From positions 27,875,858 to 27,939,857 of the forward strand of contig NC_083598.1 in NCBI RefSeq assembly GCF_020882245.1: 64,000 nucleotides of DNA, read 5' to 3'. The translations under genes and the position numbers were made by a program. Origin of the DNA: Rhopalosiphum padi (taxonomy: Eukaryota > Arthropoda > Insecta > Hemiptera > Aphididae). Below the pieces are notes generated by a model. The model had not been told where the DNA came from and ran no database searches. It worked only from the letters and a program-made list of their open reading frames with translations. Positions 41,301 through 55,143 of the stretch are shown here, one piece after another (position 1 is the stretch's first letter; every line of letters starts with the position of its first letter).

Positions 41301-42643
41301 ATTTGACATATTCCGTATAATAATTATTTAACGTAAAAGATTATTATTTTAAAAATCATGATTTTTAATAATATATGTTCATTTTATAATGTAAAATAAT
41401 TTTTTCACATACGTCCGTAGGGCTACACACGTTTTTTTAACTTTTTAATCCGGACGCAAGTAGTAAGCATCGCATTAAACAATTTATTTACTTCATTATA
41501 ATACATCAAATTTCATATAGGTAGGTACTATATACACGATAGTAAAACGTGATAAATTCAATTGTGACATAAATATTATGATGGTTTAGCCAGTTTAGGA
41601 ATTCATCACGAGTCACGCATGTGTCAAACAATCACGAATATATAATTTATTATTTATTAATAATAAATTATTATTCACTATTATTAAAATGTGCAGACTA
41701 GAGCAGGTAGCATTTATTATATAAACATTCAAAAATCCATGGATTATTTACATAATTGATAACCATACATAAACATATTACATAGGCATAACTAAATCTT
41801 TAAATTTGAGGGTGTAACAAAATAAGACAGAAGTCATTTTTGTTTTAAAAACTTATAAATTTAATATGCTTATTTATTGTATATCTAATGGTTAGAAGAT
41901 TTTCCGACCCCTCGCACATCTCTGTACGAAACATACACTATGGTATAGGTACATTTAAGTACAAATTTGTATTTTACAATCTAAAATAACAAGATTTGGA
42001 TAGTTTTTTTTTTGTTTTTAGCAAAACGTAAAAACCAAAACTGTATGTCACAAACTATTTCAAAAATTATAGATCTTCATAATACAACTCCTGCGAATAA
42101 GAAACCTAAATGTGAATCAGAATTTATGGTAAACTTTAAAATATAAAACATTTTACAATTTATTAATTAATTATTAATAATAAATAAAATTGGATTCAGA
42201 AAGTATTATTTGAATATAATAATAATATTAATATGTATACTTAAAATGGTCATAACATTTAAATGTGAGCGAAAAAATAAATTATTGATTTTAATTTAAA
42301 AATATTATCTTAAAAACTTATAATTTTATTATAATATATGCAAGTGAATTGTTCACATTGCTTCAAAAGTTCAAAACCAATAAATTGTTTACTTCATTCA
42401 TACCTTATTTAAAAATAATTTTTTTAAGAAATAAAAATCTATATAATTTTATATTGTTACGTTTTATCATAAAACCTTTGTTTTCTTGTGATTAAAAATA
42501 ATATGCAGTTGAAATTACAGCCAACAAAATGCTATTTTTGTGGAAGTATACCAATGGAAAATCAACCAAGAATGAAGGTGAAACACAATTTGAACCCATT
42601 GCACACTTTACACCTCGGTATAACATTCGATATTGAATTTTAA
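38374..42643 (+). CDS. uncharacterised small protein, HYLS1-like N-terminus, CxxC/His C-terminus
   Basis: Four-exon model: 38374-38464, 39420-39602, 42022-42128, 42509-42643; 516 nt, 171 residues, phases 1, 1, 0. Exons 1 and 2 join to read LLNDFVKDLKKIIEYDR. Together with LGYTHIEP just before, this resembles the N-terminal motif of invertebrate HYLS1 centriole proteins (LGY...L.EF..DLK.LI), but the C-terminal HYLS1 box (paired RW.VR segments) is absent. The third exon is basic and polar. The last exon carries CYFCGSIP followed by three histidines, which could bind zinc. Exon 2 has a length divisible by three, so skipping it keeps the frame (110 residues); reading through its donor instead ends at 39709. 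A poly(A) signal follows the stop by 15 nt. It converges with exportin-1. The function is not known to me, the HYLS1 link is from memory of the motif only, and the 3.5-kb span between exons 1 and 3 makes the model the weakest of the multi-exon genes here. Confidence 0.5.
40190..40280. repeat. G-rich/C-rich repeat relic
   Basis: A run of nine G (about 40222-40230) followed by a C-rich stretch ending CCCCCACACCCCCTC, unlike the AT-rich background. Similar G-run/C-run pairs occur at 40755-40795 and 63175-63260, so this is probably the end of a dispersed element. Confidence 0.4.
40363..40403. repeat. 41-nt near-perfect palindrome
   Basis: 20-nt arms, TACCATTGATTATAGAATAG and its exact reverse complement, separated by a single T at 40383. 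In RNA it would form a stable hairpin. It lies in the large intron of the 171-residue gene next to a G-rich relic. Confidence 0.85.
40755..40800. repeat. second G-rich/C-rich repeat relic
   Basis: Contains GGGGGGCTAAGCCCCGCCCCC, resembling the relic at 40190-40280 and the one at 63175-63260. Probably a dispersed repeat fragment; no coding potential recognised. Confidence 0.35.
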
Positions 42644-42657
42644 AAACAAAATTAGGC

Positions 42658-42663
42658 AATAAA
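42658..42663 (+). terminator. candidate poly(A) signal AATAAA of the 171-residue gene
   Basis: Canonical AATAAA begins 15 nt after the TAA stop at 42641-42643. Such hexamers are common in AT-rich DNA, so position is the only support. Confidence 0.4.
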
Positions 42664-43913
42664 GTAAAGTCATTAATAATTATTTATAAATCTAAAATAT
42701 TTTTATTATTCAAAATAAGGGAATTTTGTAAATTCAACACTATGTTTTATACCAAATGTTGTATAATATATTAATTTATATAATTTATATAGTATACAAA
42801 TCAGAATAATTGATACTTTACTTTATTAATAGCATTAAATGTCATATATAACTAGTAAATATTTATAACCAATATGAACCTGAAATAAATTTTGCAATAA
42901 TTTTTAATTGTTTTGATGGAAAAATAATGACTTGTATAAGAGAGCTAAAACATTTTGATACACACATATAGATAGACAGTATACAAATATATATATATAT
43001 ATTATATTAATGAATAAACGATTTGTCAAAAAGATGTCAGTTTAACTTTATTAAATGCCAATAAATCTAGAACCTAATCGGGAACAAATTACAGTGAACT
43101 TATCAAATAATAGATAACAAAAAAAAATCTAATACTAATCTGCTAGATTAAGTTCTCCAACTCACTTCATATAAAAATAGTAAAGAAAAATTTGTACATT
43201 TATTTTTACAATTGGGTATTTTTAAATATAAAACTTGTTTAATTTTTAAATTGTATAACTTTAACATACTACAAATTGTTTCCCAACCATACTTTGTAAT
43301 AATTTAAACAAAAAAAAAAAAAAATTGATTCACATGTTTTACTGAACTATTTACAATTACAAATATCAAACCATTAGATTTTTTACGATTTTATTTTCCT
43401 GTTTATTTAACTTTGAACATAATATTATTAATATATATATATGTATAATATATACATACACATATATAAATATTTATGCTTAAATTATATAAAATACATA
43501 TTTATATATATATTTTTTTAAATTTTATTATTGTTTAGGTGTATACAAAAAACTTACTAAGTAGTAGTTTCTCTAAATAAATAAAATTGGTGGGCTTAAA
43601 AATCCACAGCCACAGCAGCAGTAGATACCAGAGTAATAAGTCATAACTTAAACATATATTCTTAGCCAGTCAATTTTTCAGTTTTTAATATAAAACTTTC
43701 TTAACTTACAAAAACATTTAAGATTTTGTTTTTGAAATATACATTATATTATTCAATTATTAGTAAAAAAGACTGTTGATAAGGAATAAACGTCTAAGCA
43801 TACTATTAAAAATAAAATGTATGTTCTGCTTTGAATGGATGGATTTAGAATAAAATAATAACCATATTTAACAAAACCAATGGATGTATATGTGATGCGA
43901 TATTCATGTAATC
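42664..43913. other. convergent 3' region of the 171-residue gene and exportin-1
   Basis: About 1.25 kb of AT-rich sequence that probably contains the exportin-1 3' UTR. Several reversed AATAAA hexamers occur, so the cleavage site cannot be chosen by eye. Confidence 0.5.
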
Positions 43914-46900
43914 TTAGTCTTGCATATCATCAGTGATTTCATGTGGGTTTAATATACCAGGCACAGACTTCTGTACTTCACGCTTTTCTTCTTGAGCCGC
44001 TCTCAAAGCTTGTTCTCTTTCTTCAAGGTATAGGTCAGATATATCTTCTCCGGTAAATTCCTAGTATAACATACATAAACATTTAGTTAATTTTATTTGA
44101 AGTTTCATACAACCAATGTAAATTCTTGTAAATACAAATTTATAAATCAATGTGAAACAAAGATTAGTAATTTGAATTAGTAGTTAAATAAATAAAGTTA
44201 TATTGTATTTAATCAAGTGCATTCTCGTCGACCTCAATAATACATCTCAAGTATACTAAATACCTTACTATGTCGATCTCTTGCCAACTGACTTAAAGAA
44301 ACTATATCAATATCATTATCAATGATAAATGATAAATGATAATTAATAATTTATTTTAAAAAATAGTATCTCAAATTCGAATTAACAAAATAACCTTCAC
44401 AACATACTTTAATTATTTTTTTAAGTAAAATAATAATTATTAAATATAGTTTTTTAATAAAAAAAGTTAAGTATAGTTTTAAGTATAATGTTTAAAAAAT
44501 TATCATGATAGAGAAAACACAATGGATATGAGTAAATCATTAATTAATTAAATACAATCTGTTGGTAAAACTTGAATATTACAAATATTTACATAATATT
44601 AAAATAGGCAATAGTTATTATATCAAATAACTTACTATAAAAGGTAATAGATAGTTAAATTTAAATAATAATTTTGAAAAACAAGTTATTTTAAAAGTGC
44701 AAATTAAGGGTATTAACTGACTTTTAACAGTTTCATTAAATTATAATAGTTATTAAAAAAAAAAATAGCAATTCATTAATTTTGAATTACTAAAGATTCT
44801 TATGTTATAGGTTTTAAATAAAACTAATAAATATTTTTTGTAATTAACTTACCCTGATCTGAACAAGGAAATCACGAAGATGATCTTTAAAAGCTGTTAG
44901 GTCATGATTTAAATTAAACATGCCTTGTACAGTAAGAGCAATTTGTGGGTCAGCCAAATGAGGGAAAGCTGTCTTCAGCAGTGATGCAACAAAATCACGA
45001 ACATAGGCAACATTTTTATCTGTGACTTCACCATCAGGGGGTGCACCTGGTGCACTTAACAATACTTCAATCCTATCGCTCTCTACTAATTTGAACATGT
45101 ATGATAAGATTTGTGCATGCATTAATAAACCTATAAAATCAAATTTTAAATAAAATAAATGTATTTCAAAATTAATCTTTTAGAAAAGTAATTATGAATA
45201 AATCTTACTTGCGGTATGAGAGGTATCAGTGGCAACAGAAAAAACGTGTTGTAAAATATCAGTAAAGTATGATACATAGAAACTCTGAGCTGCTTGTTTA
45301 TGCTGTTGAACATTCTGCAATAATTTATACAATATCTGCAAAGATAACAAATTTAATGTGTTAAATATTTAAACATATTATAATTTTATCTTTTATATTT
45401 ATAAATAAAAAATAAAATAAAATATTTATCACTTATCAGTTTATACTAATATTGAAACCTTAAATGATATATAATTTATACTTAAACCTAATAAGAATTT
45501 TGGTAGCCAGAGCCGACTATTTGTTAAGGGGAAAACATTCAAACAATATCAAATTACATAGTATAGTGTTTCTGAATATAAAGCTATTCTTTCAAATAAA
45601 AAAATAAATAAAAATCTGACTATTTTATGAAGTAATTTTATATGATAGATATAATATATTGGCTCAATTATTCATAAATATATGGATAGGTTTCATAATT
45701 ATGTCAATCTAAAATATATAAATATGTAATATCAATACTGAATATTGGGGTCCCAGAAAAACAAAATTTGAGGGAAAAGGAATTTTCTTCCATTAGTTAT
45801 GAATTTCTACTTATCAAGGATTAATGAAAATATATATATATATATAAATATACTAATTTATTAGTTACTATCTGAATTATCTAGTTTTTCCTGTGCAGTT
45901 TTAAATTTAATTTAATTATTTATACAGAATAAATACAATACTTTCTTTCAACTGCTTACCTTAAACAAAAAATTTAAATTGGGTAACTGTGTATATGAAA
46001 CAATTTGTGAAAAAAAATCATTGTCATTATGCATTTTAATACAGGGCACAAAATGTTTCATTTGTATATAGTTTTTATTCGATTTACTGAGATTTTTATA
46101 AAAGAAAAAAAATTTACTTCCTTTGATATTTTTGATTAATTAAGGTTTTACTGTACTACTTCATATATATTAATATTTTAGTATTTTATGATTTTTGCAT
46201 TACACTAACACTTAAATAAATTATAAAATAAATAGTTTAACATTTTTTTATTAATATCTTCCTAAATTCCAACGCTTTGGTCAAAATAATTCTTAATTGT
46301 ATTGTCTCTTATAATGAAACACTCAAACATCTCTGACCAAAACCTTTTAAATGAAATAATATAAGTTGATTCTTATTACGTAACATACCAATAATCCAGT
46401 ATCAGCAACATTTCGCATTGTATGTTTAAAAGCCCAAAATATTGAATCCAAAACCAATTTAAACTGAGGAGCTGGTATGGACAGGAATGATACAAAACAA
46501 TGATTATTTATTGCCTAAAAAAAAAAGTTAAACAATCAGTATGAAAACAAAACATTATTATTGAAGTTTATTACTCACTTGTAAAAGAAGGTAGAAATTT
46601 GTTCTGTGTTCAGGGAATTGCTCAAAATCCTTATTTATCATTGTAAGTGTAGCCTCAAACACAGCATCTAAAATTTTGGACACTGCCGGGGTTATGTCAG
46701 ATTGTAGTTTGTCAATTATGGTTGCCATCGCACTAAGTACTTCTGGTTCTCTAGCAGATGGATGCATAGTCTTACTGTAATCAGCTAATACAGTTTCCAA
46801 AAGGGGAGGAATAAAATTCTCTAATACCTAAGAAAAAAATTAGTATAAAGCAACTTGTATAATGAGTTCAATAGATTTGTTTAATAATAGTTAACATACC

Positions 46901-49900
46901 ATTGCATTATCATTAGACCTAGAAATCCAATCTGATATCAATCGTAAAGTTTCTTTTTTTATAACTCTCATATTTTTAATCAATGGTTGTTTTGTAACAC
47001 TATCACCATTAGTAGCTATGGCATCAGTAATATTTGCACTCATTACATTATAAATATTCAACATATCCAAGTATATTCTTCCCAACTATAATATGATATA
47101 TATTATAATAAAGAAATAAGAAAACAAAATTAAAAATGTTACTATCAAAAATTAAATACACTTACTTGGACAACATATTGATGTCCTAGAGATTTACATG
47201 CTCTAGCATTAGTTTTTAAAATATTACCCAATTGTTTGACAAACTCTGGTTCTTTTAATATTTCAACATCCTATAAAATGACAATAAATAAATGTAATTT
47301 ATTCAATCATAAATAAAATATATAAATTATTACTTTTGAAGCTTGACTGATACAATCATCCCAAATTAAATTTGGCAATAGCATATATTTATCAATTAGT
47401 TGTTCTTGGATTTTAGAATTCACTTGAGCACTAATCATAATACCGACAGCTTCATAAAACGTATGCACCTTAATTTGAAATCATAAAAATGAATAAAATA
47501 CTATCTAGTTAACAACAATTTATTATATTTTATAGTATTCAAATACTTGTTGTGGTTGTAAGTCACTAATAATTGTTGCCATTGAATTAAGAATTTCCTC
47601 AATAAATGGCATGGCTTCTCCAACTTGAACTTGAACGAAGTACCTTCTACATTTCATTGCAATTTTGATAAAAGTATCACATGCCATATCTTGTACACCG
47701 TCATGAGTTTCTATAAAATAAAAATAATAGGTATACATTATACAATTTAGTTTTTAGAGAAGATGATTAAATAAAATATTATTTATAATTAAAATAAACC
47801 ATAAACTAGTAATAATTAAACTAAGTAAAGTTAAACTAAGGAAGATATTCAATGAAAATTATCAACCAGTGACATAGTTACGGGGGAGACTGACTGTAAT
47901 CTACATCATATAATATAATCAAAATAGGCTAGTTTTCCTCATTGATTTTAAAATCTTAATTTTTAAGTAAAATTATTGACAATGTTTGTCCTTAAAATTA
48001 AGGGTCAATGCATCATTGGTTCCTTAGATTTGTATCTTCACAAAATTATTTTCAAGTTATTATTTATAATCATCTGCAACTAAGTAATTTTTTTCATAAA
48101 ATTAAAGCTAAATGCATCATTGGTTCTTTAGATATCTATCTTCAAAACATATTCTGTTTATCATTTATAATTTTATGCATCCAACTGCTAAGCATGCAAG
48201 TAATCAGAAATTAAAATGCAAATATACAGTAGAAAACATTAAGTTAAAAAAAATAATTTATATTCTCAGAAAGACTAATCAACATCATATTGTATAATCA
48301 CAATAAGCTATTTTTCATCATTGAATTTTAAAATCTTAATTTTATAATAAAATTATTGACAATGTTTTTCCATAATATTAAGGGTCAATACATCCTAAGA
48401 ATGATTAATGATTAATATAATCATTGGTTCCTTAGATTTGTATCTTCAAAAAATTATTTTCAAGTTATCATTTATATTCATCTGCAACTAATTTATGTAA
48501 GAGAACTAAAAACAAATTTCTACTCAAATAACAATAATTTAACTTATACTCCCCTAAAGACTAATCAATATCATTTTGTATAATCACAATAAGCTATTTT
48601 TCCTCATTGAATATAAAACCTAAGTTTATAGTAAAATTATTGAAAATTTTTGTCTTGAAAGTTAATGATAAATGCATCATTGGTTCCTTAGATTTGTATC
48701 TTCACAAAAAGTTCTGTATATCATTTATAATCATCTGCATCCAACTGTCAAGTATGTAAGAAATCAGAAATTGAAATGCATACATACAGTGAAAATAATA
48801 AGTCAAATAAAATTATTTATATTCTCAGAAAGACTAATCAACATCATTTTGTATTATCACAATAAGCTATTTTTCCTCATTGAATTTAAAACCAAAGTTT
48901 ATAGTAAAATTATTGAAAATTTTTGTCTTTAAAGTTAATGATAAATGCATCATTGGTTCCTTAGATTTGTATCTTCACAAAAAGTTCTGTTTATCATTTA
49001 TAATCATCTGCATCCAACTGTCAAGAATGTAAGCAATCAGAAATTGAAATGCATATACATACAGTAGAAAATAATAAGTTAAACATAATTATTTATATTC
49101 TCAGAAAGACTAATCAACATCATTTTGTATAATCACAATAAGCTATATTTCCTCATTGAATTTAAAACCAAAGTTTATATTAAAATTATTGAAAATTTTT
49201 GTCTTTAAAGTTAATGATAAATGCATCATTGGTTCCTTAGATTTGTATCTTCACAAAAAGTTCTGTTTATCATTTATAATCATCTGCATCCAACTGTCAA
49301 GAATGTAAGCAATCAGAAATTGAAATGCATATACATACAGTAGAAAATAATAAGTTAAACATAATTATTTATATTCTCAGAAAGACTAATCAACATCATT
49401 TTGTATAATCACAATAAGCTATTTTTCCTCATTGAATATAAAACCTAAGTTTATAGTAAAATTATTGAAAATTTTTGACTTTAAAGTTAATGATAAATGC
49501 ATCATTGGTTCCTTAGATTTGTATCTTCACAAAAAGTTCTGTTTATCATTTATAATCATCTGCATCCAACTGTCAAGAATGTAAGCAATCAGAAATTGAA
49601 ATGCATATACATACAGTAGAAAATAATAAGTTAAACATAATTATTTATATTCTCAGAAAGACTAATCAACATCATTTTGTATAATCACAATAAGCTATTT
49701 TTCCTCATTGAATATAAAACCTAAGTTTATAGTAAAATTATTGAAAATTTTTGACTTTAAAGTTAATGATAAATGCATCATTGGTTCCTTAGATTTGTAT
49801 CTTCACAAAAAGTTCTGTTTATCATTTATAATCATCTGCATCCAACTGTCAAGAATGTAAGCAATCAGAAATTGAAATGCATATACATACAGTAGAAAAT

Positions 49901-52900
49901 AATAAGTTAAACATAATTATTTATATTCTCAGAAAGACTAATCAACATCATTTTGTATAATCACAATAAGCTATTTTTCCTCATTGAATATAAAACCTAA
50001 GTTTATAGTAAAATTATTGAAAATTTTTGACTTTAAAGTTAATGATAAATGCATCATTGGTTCCTTAGATTTGTATCTTCACAAAAAGTTCTGTTTATCA
50101 TTTATAATCATCTGCATCCAACTGTCAAGAATGTAAGCAATCAGAAATTGAAATGCATACATACAGTAGAAAATAATAAGTCAAATAAAATTATTTATAT
50201 TCTCAGAAAGACTAATCAACATCATTTTGTATAATCACAATAAGCTATTTTTCCTCATTGAATTTAAAACCCAAATTTATAGTAAAATTATTGTAAATTT
50301 TTGTCATAAAACTATTCAAGTTAAAAATAAATCCATCATTGGTTCCTAAAATTTCTATCTTAACATTTTTCAGTTACCTAATCATTCATAAAATTTAAAA
50401 TAAATTTGTAGCTAAGTTTTAATATTATACATCATAATATTAAGTTACAATGAGCTGTTTTCCTCACAAAATTGAAGAGTTCAACTATTAAAGTAATTAA
50501 GTAATAAATTGGAAATGTTCAACAAAATTAATTTTAACACATGATTGTCAGATTGCAATAATTTTAATTTCATATATATAAATCAAAATTAGCATGGCAT
50601 TTTATCATCACTAATTCAATTCTATTAAGACTTAATATTAATTATAACAATAGTTATTCTTTATATTTTGAAGTTCTAACACAGTACTAAAAGGGGCATA
50701 CATTAAACAAATCTATAATACTATTGTAAAATTATTAAAGTATATAATATTTATTTAACCTTAACTCCTAATCTAATATACAGGGGTGCTATATTTTCCA
50801 TGTCCTTTTCTGATACCCAATTCATATGTACTTTTTCCAAAATTATAAAAAAAAACAGCGGTTATTTACAATTAATTTATGTATTAAATAATTATAATCT
50901 CAGACAAATATAATTAATTTCACTAATAAAATCAAAATTAGCATGGCATTGTCATCACTGATTTAAATGTTTTTATATAGTAAGTTTTTAACTATAATTA
51001 AAGATAAAACTTTGGAAAGGGGAATTAACAAAATGTTTATAGAAAATAGACAATCCTACAAACATTATAAAATTAATTATAGTCAACTACTTAAGCAATA
51101 TTTTAGTATTGTAAATAAATTATCAATTTTTAATTAAAAAAAAAATTATTAATAAATTAAAATAATATTTTGCCTAAGTATAAAGCTATTTAAGTATTTA
51201 ATAATTATTGATTAATACTAAACTAATATATTAAGTAAACAATTATATTTTCTATTTTTACACACCTAAAGCTGGTTAACAGTGGCAACCATATGAAAAC
51301 TAATTCCAAATTATAAAAATTTTAAATACCATAAATTATTAAAATTAAATAAGTGAAGATAAATTATTATTCAATTGTTCACATGATTTTGGCTATTATG
51401 TATGATAATCTCAGAAATAAATGATTTTAATCTCATACTTTTATATCGAAATTAGCATGGCATTTGTCATCACTGATATATCATTAACTCTAAATAACTA
51501 AAATGAAACAATAGTTCTATAAAATGGAATTTACAGAGAAAATAATTTTTTATTAGATTATTAATTTAAAAATGTTACTATATAAACTTTAGAATTAAAA
51601 TGTTGACGATAAAGTATGGTTATCTAACTATTTTTAAAGTATTAAATTAATTACTTACCATGCATGAATTCAAATAATTTGTTAACAACTGTTTTCAAAA
51701 ATTTCCAATGAGCTCGTAAAAACCTTGGATACTGTCCAACCACATACATAATATTTGAAGCAATAATTGCCTTATTATCTTTGCCTTTTTTTTGTTCACA
51801 TAGTCCTAATAAATCTTTAATAGCTGTGACTAAAAATCTTTTTTCATCTTCTTCGTGCATTGCTCCAGAAATACTTCCAATTGCCCAACATAGCTAAATT
51901 AAGTAATAAAATAAATGAAAGGTTAATAAAAAGGTTAACAGGATAAAAGGTTATCAATAAATAATACATTTAAATATTTACAGTATTTAAATTTTTCCAA
52001 GACCACTCATTTCCATTGACTTGATTATGTAACTTTTCAGTCATAATTCGTTCAGTATCTACACAATCCAAATGAGTTAAATACACAAGTGTTTCTCTCA
52101 TACTTTTGTACAAACTAATAGCATCTGTATCTTTCATAAACTCTCGAACTACTTCTCCGTTTTCATTTTCTACTACTAACACTTCTTCTGGCTTAGCCAT
52201 ACGACTAATCATTATATACCGCATCTATGGACAATAAGCAAGTACATAAATGTATGATAATATATAATTAATTATTAAATACTTTTAAAAAAAAATTTAG
52301 TTTAACTTGAAGAAATTAATAAATACTAACTTGAGATATAACTGGTGCATAAAATTGACGTCTAGGTGAAATGGCATTACCATCTGGCCTGCTAGTTGGA
52401 GAAAGTGAGAAAAGACCAACTATTTGTAGTTGTCCAAATGGATTTTCCCGGTACAAACTAGCAGCTAAGCTATTCCAATATTCTAAGCAAATCTTAAATA
52501 TTTCGATTTCTTCAACTTCGGAAATCATAACCAAATAATGAAGTGCCTAAATAAATACATAATCATATAATCATATGTGAATAAATAAAATGATTATAAA
52601 AATTAATTAAGTTCATAATTACTTTTAATAAATCTTCATTAGAACCATTTTTTTCTACTAAAAGAGCATGCTCCTTGAGAAATGTACACAAAAATAATGC
52701 CAAATTCTGAATAAAATTTTGTTCTTGGTCTTGGCCTGACGCATAAGCTTCTTTAATATTTGTATGTATGGGTAACATCTAAAATTAACAATAGATAATA
52801 ACATACAAGATAAAAATAAATAATAATATCAAAATACCTGAATAAGTTGTGCCATGGTTTTGGAGAAAAGACCAGCAAATGCAGCATCATAATTCGGTAC

Positions 52901-54029
52901 AGTCACCGCGGCAACCTCGGTCAAACATTGCAATGTGATATTACGAAACATAGGCACATTGAAGAACTAAATAATTTAAGAAATCATTTTTTAGAAACCA
53001 GTTATTAGTATTTAATATAAAAATTACTTTAAAAATCAATGTATCGATCAAATCAGTTTCAAATATATAACCAAGTGGTATCCAGTTAAGGAATCTAAGA
53101 AGAGTATCTAGTGTTGCATTTACTAAAGCCACATTTTGAGATGAGCCCTGACAAAAGAATAATATTAAAAATGTATGTTTATCCAATTAAATATAAAATT
53201 TAAAGCTTTAAAATTTCACTCACTAGAACAAATTGACATAGTTCAAAAATCTGTGCAAATTCTGAACACATAGTATCTTTCAAATGTTTAGCTTTCATTT
53301 GAGTCATATTTCCAGCAGAAAAATCAAATACTTCTTCACTAAGCAATTTTAATATAACCATGTTATTTTGGCACAAACTTTCATTAGTTCTGCTAGCTCC
53401 TACAATTTCACCAACAAATGACTCCCAGTTTTTTGGCCACTCACGTTTTAATACCTAAAATATTTAATTGTAATTAAATATTATTACAACAAGAGTTTAA
53501 AAATTAACTAACCTGCACAAGGATAATGTTTAATTTGTTTAAATAAGTTTTTTCTCTTTCCATTGTAGCAGGATCTGAAGAAGTTTTTATGATAAGTGCA
53601 ACAATATACTTCTTAATGCCTTCACATTGATTTCTAGGTAATACTTTCCATCTGGTCTTAATTAATTGTTCCAATATTTGTAAAGCAAAGTATTTTGTTT
53701 GTTGATTATTTGAAAATTCGAGTATAGTATCTACTCTTGTCCATGCATCAGGATGCTCCTTCAATGTAGTTAATACTTCTTGGGCAGCTCGTTGCTAAAA
53801 TAATGATGATTAATTATTATAAATAATTAATAAACTGAATATATAAGGGTTTATTTGAAATAATTAAAAATGTCTGTGTGTAAGCCACCAATGTTATATT
53901 AAACATACGGAAACTTACTTGATCACCAGTACCCGTATACATACATCCCACAATGTTTTCTAAAAGTGTAATATCAAGTTTTTGGGAAAAATCCAAAAGC
54001 TTGGACACTTGTTCTGTCATCGTAGCCAT
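43914..54029 (-). CDS. XPO1: exportin-1 (CRM1/XPO1), nuclear export receptor
   Basis: Karyopherin that binds leucine-rich nuclear export signals with RanGTP and carries cargo through the nuclear pore. Coding exons in order: 53919-54029, 53513-53794, 53224-53454, 53028-53147, 52838-52966, 52623-52778, 52331-52546, 51982-52224, 51659-51893, 47547-47710, 47334-47468, 47166-47270, 46900-47085, 46579-46827, 46389-46514, 45209-45335, 44853-45130, 43914-44060. Total 3240 nt, 1079 residues (human 1071), fully in frame. Landmarks: N-terminal LLDFSQKLD; the importin-beta N-domain and CRIME region in exons 2-3 (LPRNQCEGIKKY, SRTNESLCQNNMV); the acidic-loop region MAKPEEVLVVEN; the NES groove LLGLCEQKKGKDNKAIIAS with the reactive cysteine at exactly residue 528; and a C-terminal tail VPGILNPHEI. 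HEAT repeats fill the rest. The start is the ATG at 54029, immediately preceding the conserved N-terminus. Intron 9 (3.9 kb) holds a tandem satellite. Upstream leader exons are likely. Confidence 0.97.
47905..50345. repeat. tandem satellite array in exportin-1 intron 9, 276-bp core period
   Basis: The anchor CATCATTGG(TTC) recurs at 48011, 48115, 48420 (degenerate), 48675, 48948, 49224, 49500, 49776, 50052 and 50334. Core copies are spaced exactly 276 bp and are nearly identical; the outer copies are diverged or rearranged (spacings 104, 305, 255, 273 and 282). Each unit also carries TCATCTGCATCCAACTGTCA and a CTCAGAAAGACTAATCAACA block. Short open frames recurring once per unit are by-products of the repeat. 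The array lies wholly within the 3.9-kb intron between exons 51659-51893 and 47547-47710. Confidence 0.93.
50570..51500. repeat. degenerate dispersed repeat, three copies, exportin-1 intron 9
   Basis: AATTAGCATGGCATT followed by ATCATCACT or GTCATCACTGAT occurs at about 50588, 50936 and 51451 (spacings about 348 and 515). The last two copies are also preceded by a shared ATAATCTCAGA segment. They are diverged members of a repeat different from the 276-bp unit next to it. Confidence 0.55.
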
Positions 54030-55143
54030 ATTTTTTTTTTTTCAAAGACTTAAATATTCAGCTAAAAAAAAATACATCAATTAATTATTAAAAACAAAAT
54101 AATTGTATACATTATATTATGTGCCTAGAAAAATTAGAAAGATAAGGTAATTATTGTGGAAAAAAAGAAAGGCTTTAAAAATGGTAAGTACAATAATCAA
54201 TGAAATTAATCATTCATTCAATAAGCTTTAAGCTCGTAATCAACAATCTACTTTTGAAAGCTTCTAGGTATACCCATAAAACATCAATCACTAACATGTG
54301 TTTATAAATCAAATCTGTCTACAGAATCAAAATGAATGGTATTGTGGTCCATTTTTAGGAAGTATATAAAATAAGTTAAAAAATGTTACTAACCAATTTA
54401 ATCAAAGCCTCTTAGTCTTAATTATACTACATGATTATATCATTATACAAAATAATTGATAGTGTAATCTGAAAATTGTTTAAAAGTTGAACAGAATAAC
54501 AAAATAATAATACTAAGTACATTTTTAGTACATGATTTATGTAGTAGATCATATTATTAATTTATTTAAAGGTATTTATTAAAATAGATACCCAATACTT
54601 ATATAGGCAAGAAATAGATGATTGTTATTTTATTGATATCAGATCAGGTTTAAATTTTACTACATTTTTTCATTTTTTCTTACATTTTTTAATAACAAAT
54701 ATAAATTATTGATTTAAAACTTTTATCAATGTAAAATTTTATAATAAATAAATCAATACAAAAATACACTTTGTTTATAATTTATTTTTTTCTGAAAATT
54801 TTTAATTTTTCATTTGATTTTCCTGGTTAGTATTTCTTTACCATAAGAATTAGTAAATTAATATTCAAAGAATAAACATGACCCATCCCAAATACAATCA
54901 CTAAGTATTTGTTTATACTTAATATTTATAATTTATATAAAATTTTAGGTAGACAATTAAGAAGTAATAAAATTTAAATTACAAATGTCATTGAAAAAAA
55001 GTATTACTCAATAGGTATAATTGTAGACATATTTATCAATTTCTATCTTAAATAAACTCAGAATAAATTAAAAATGTATACTAGTTACTTACTAAATCGT
55101 TAAAATAAAACAAAACATGCACAATTTAATAAAATAAACTTAC

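Noticed and set aside
48008..50234. Several similar 60-86 residue plus-strand open frames (MHHWFLRFVSSQ...)
   Set aside because: They recur once per satellite unit and lie in an exportin-1 intron; the shared frame comes from tandem repetition, not from a gene family.
47905..50345. CRISPR-like array
   Set aside because: The unit is 276 bp with no short-repeat/spacer alternation, and the DNA is eukaryotic.
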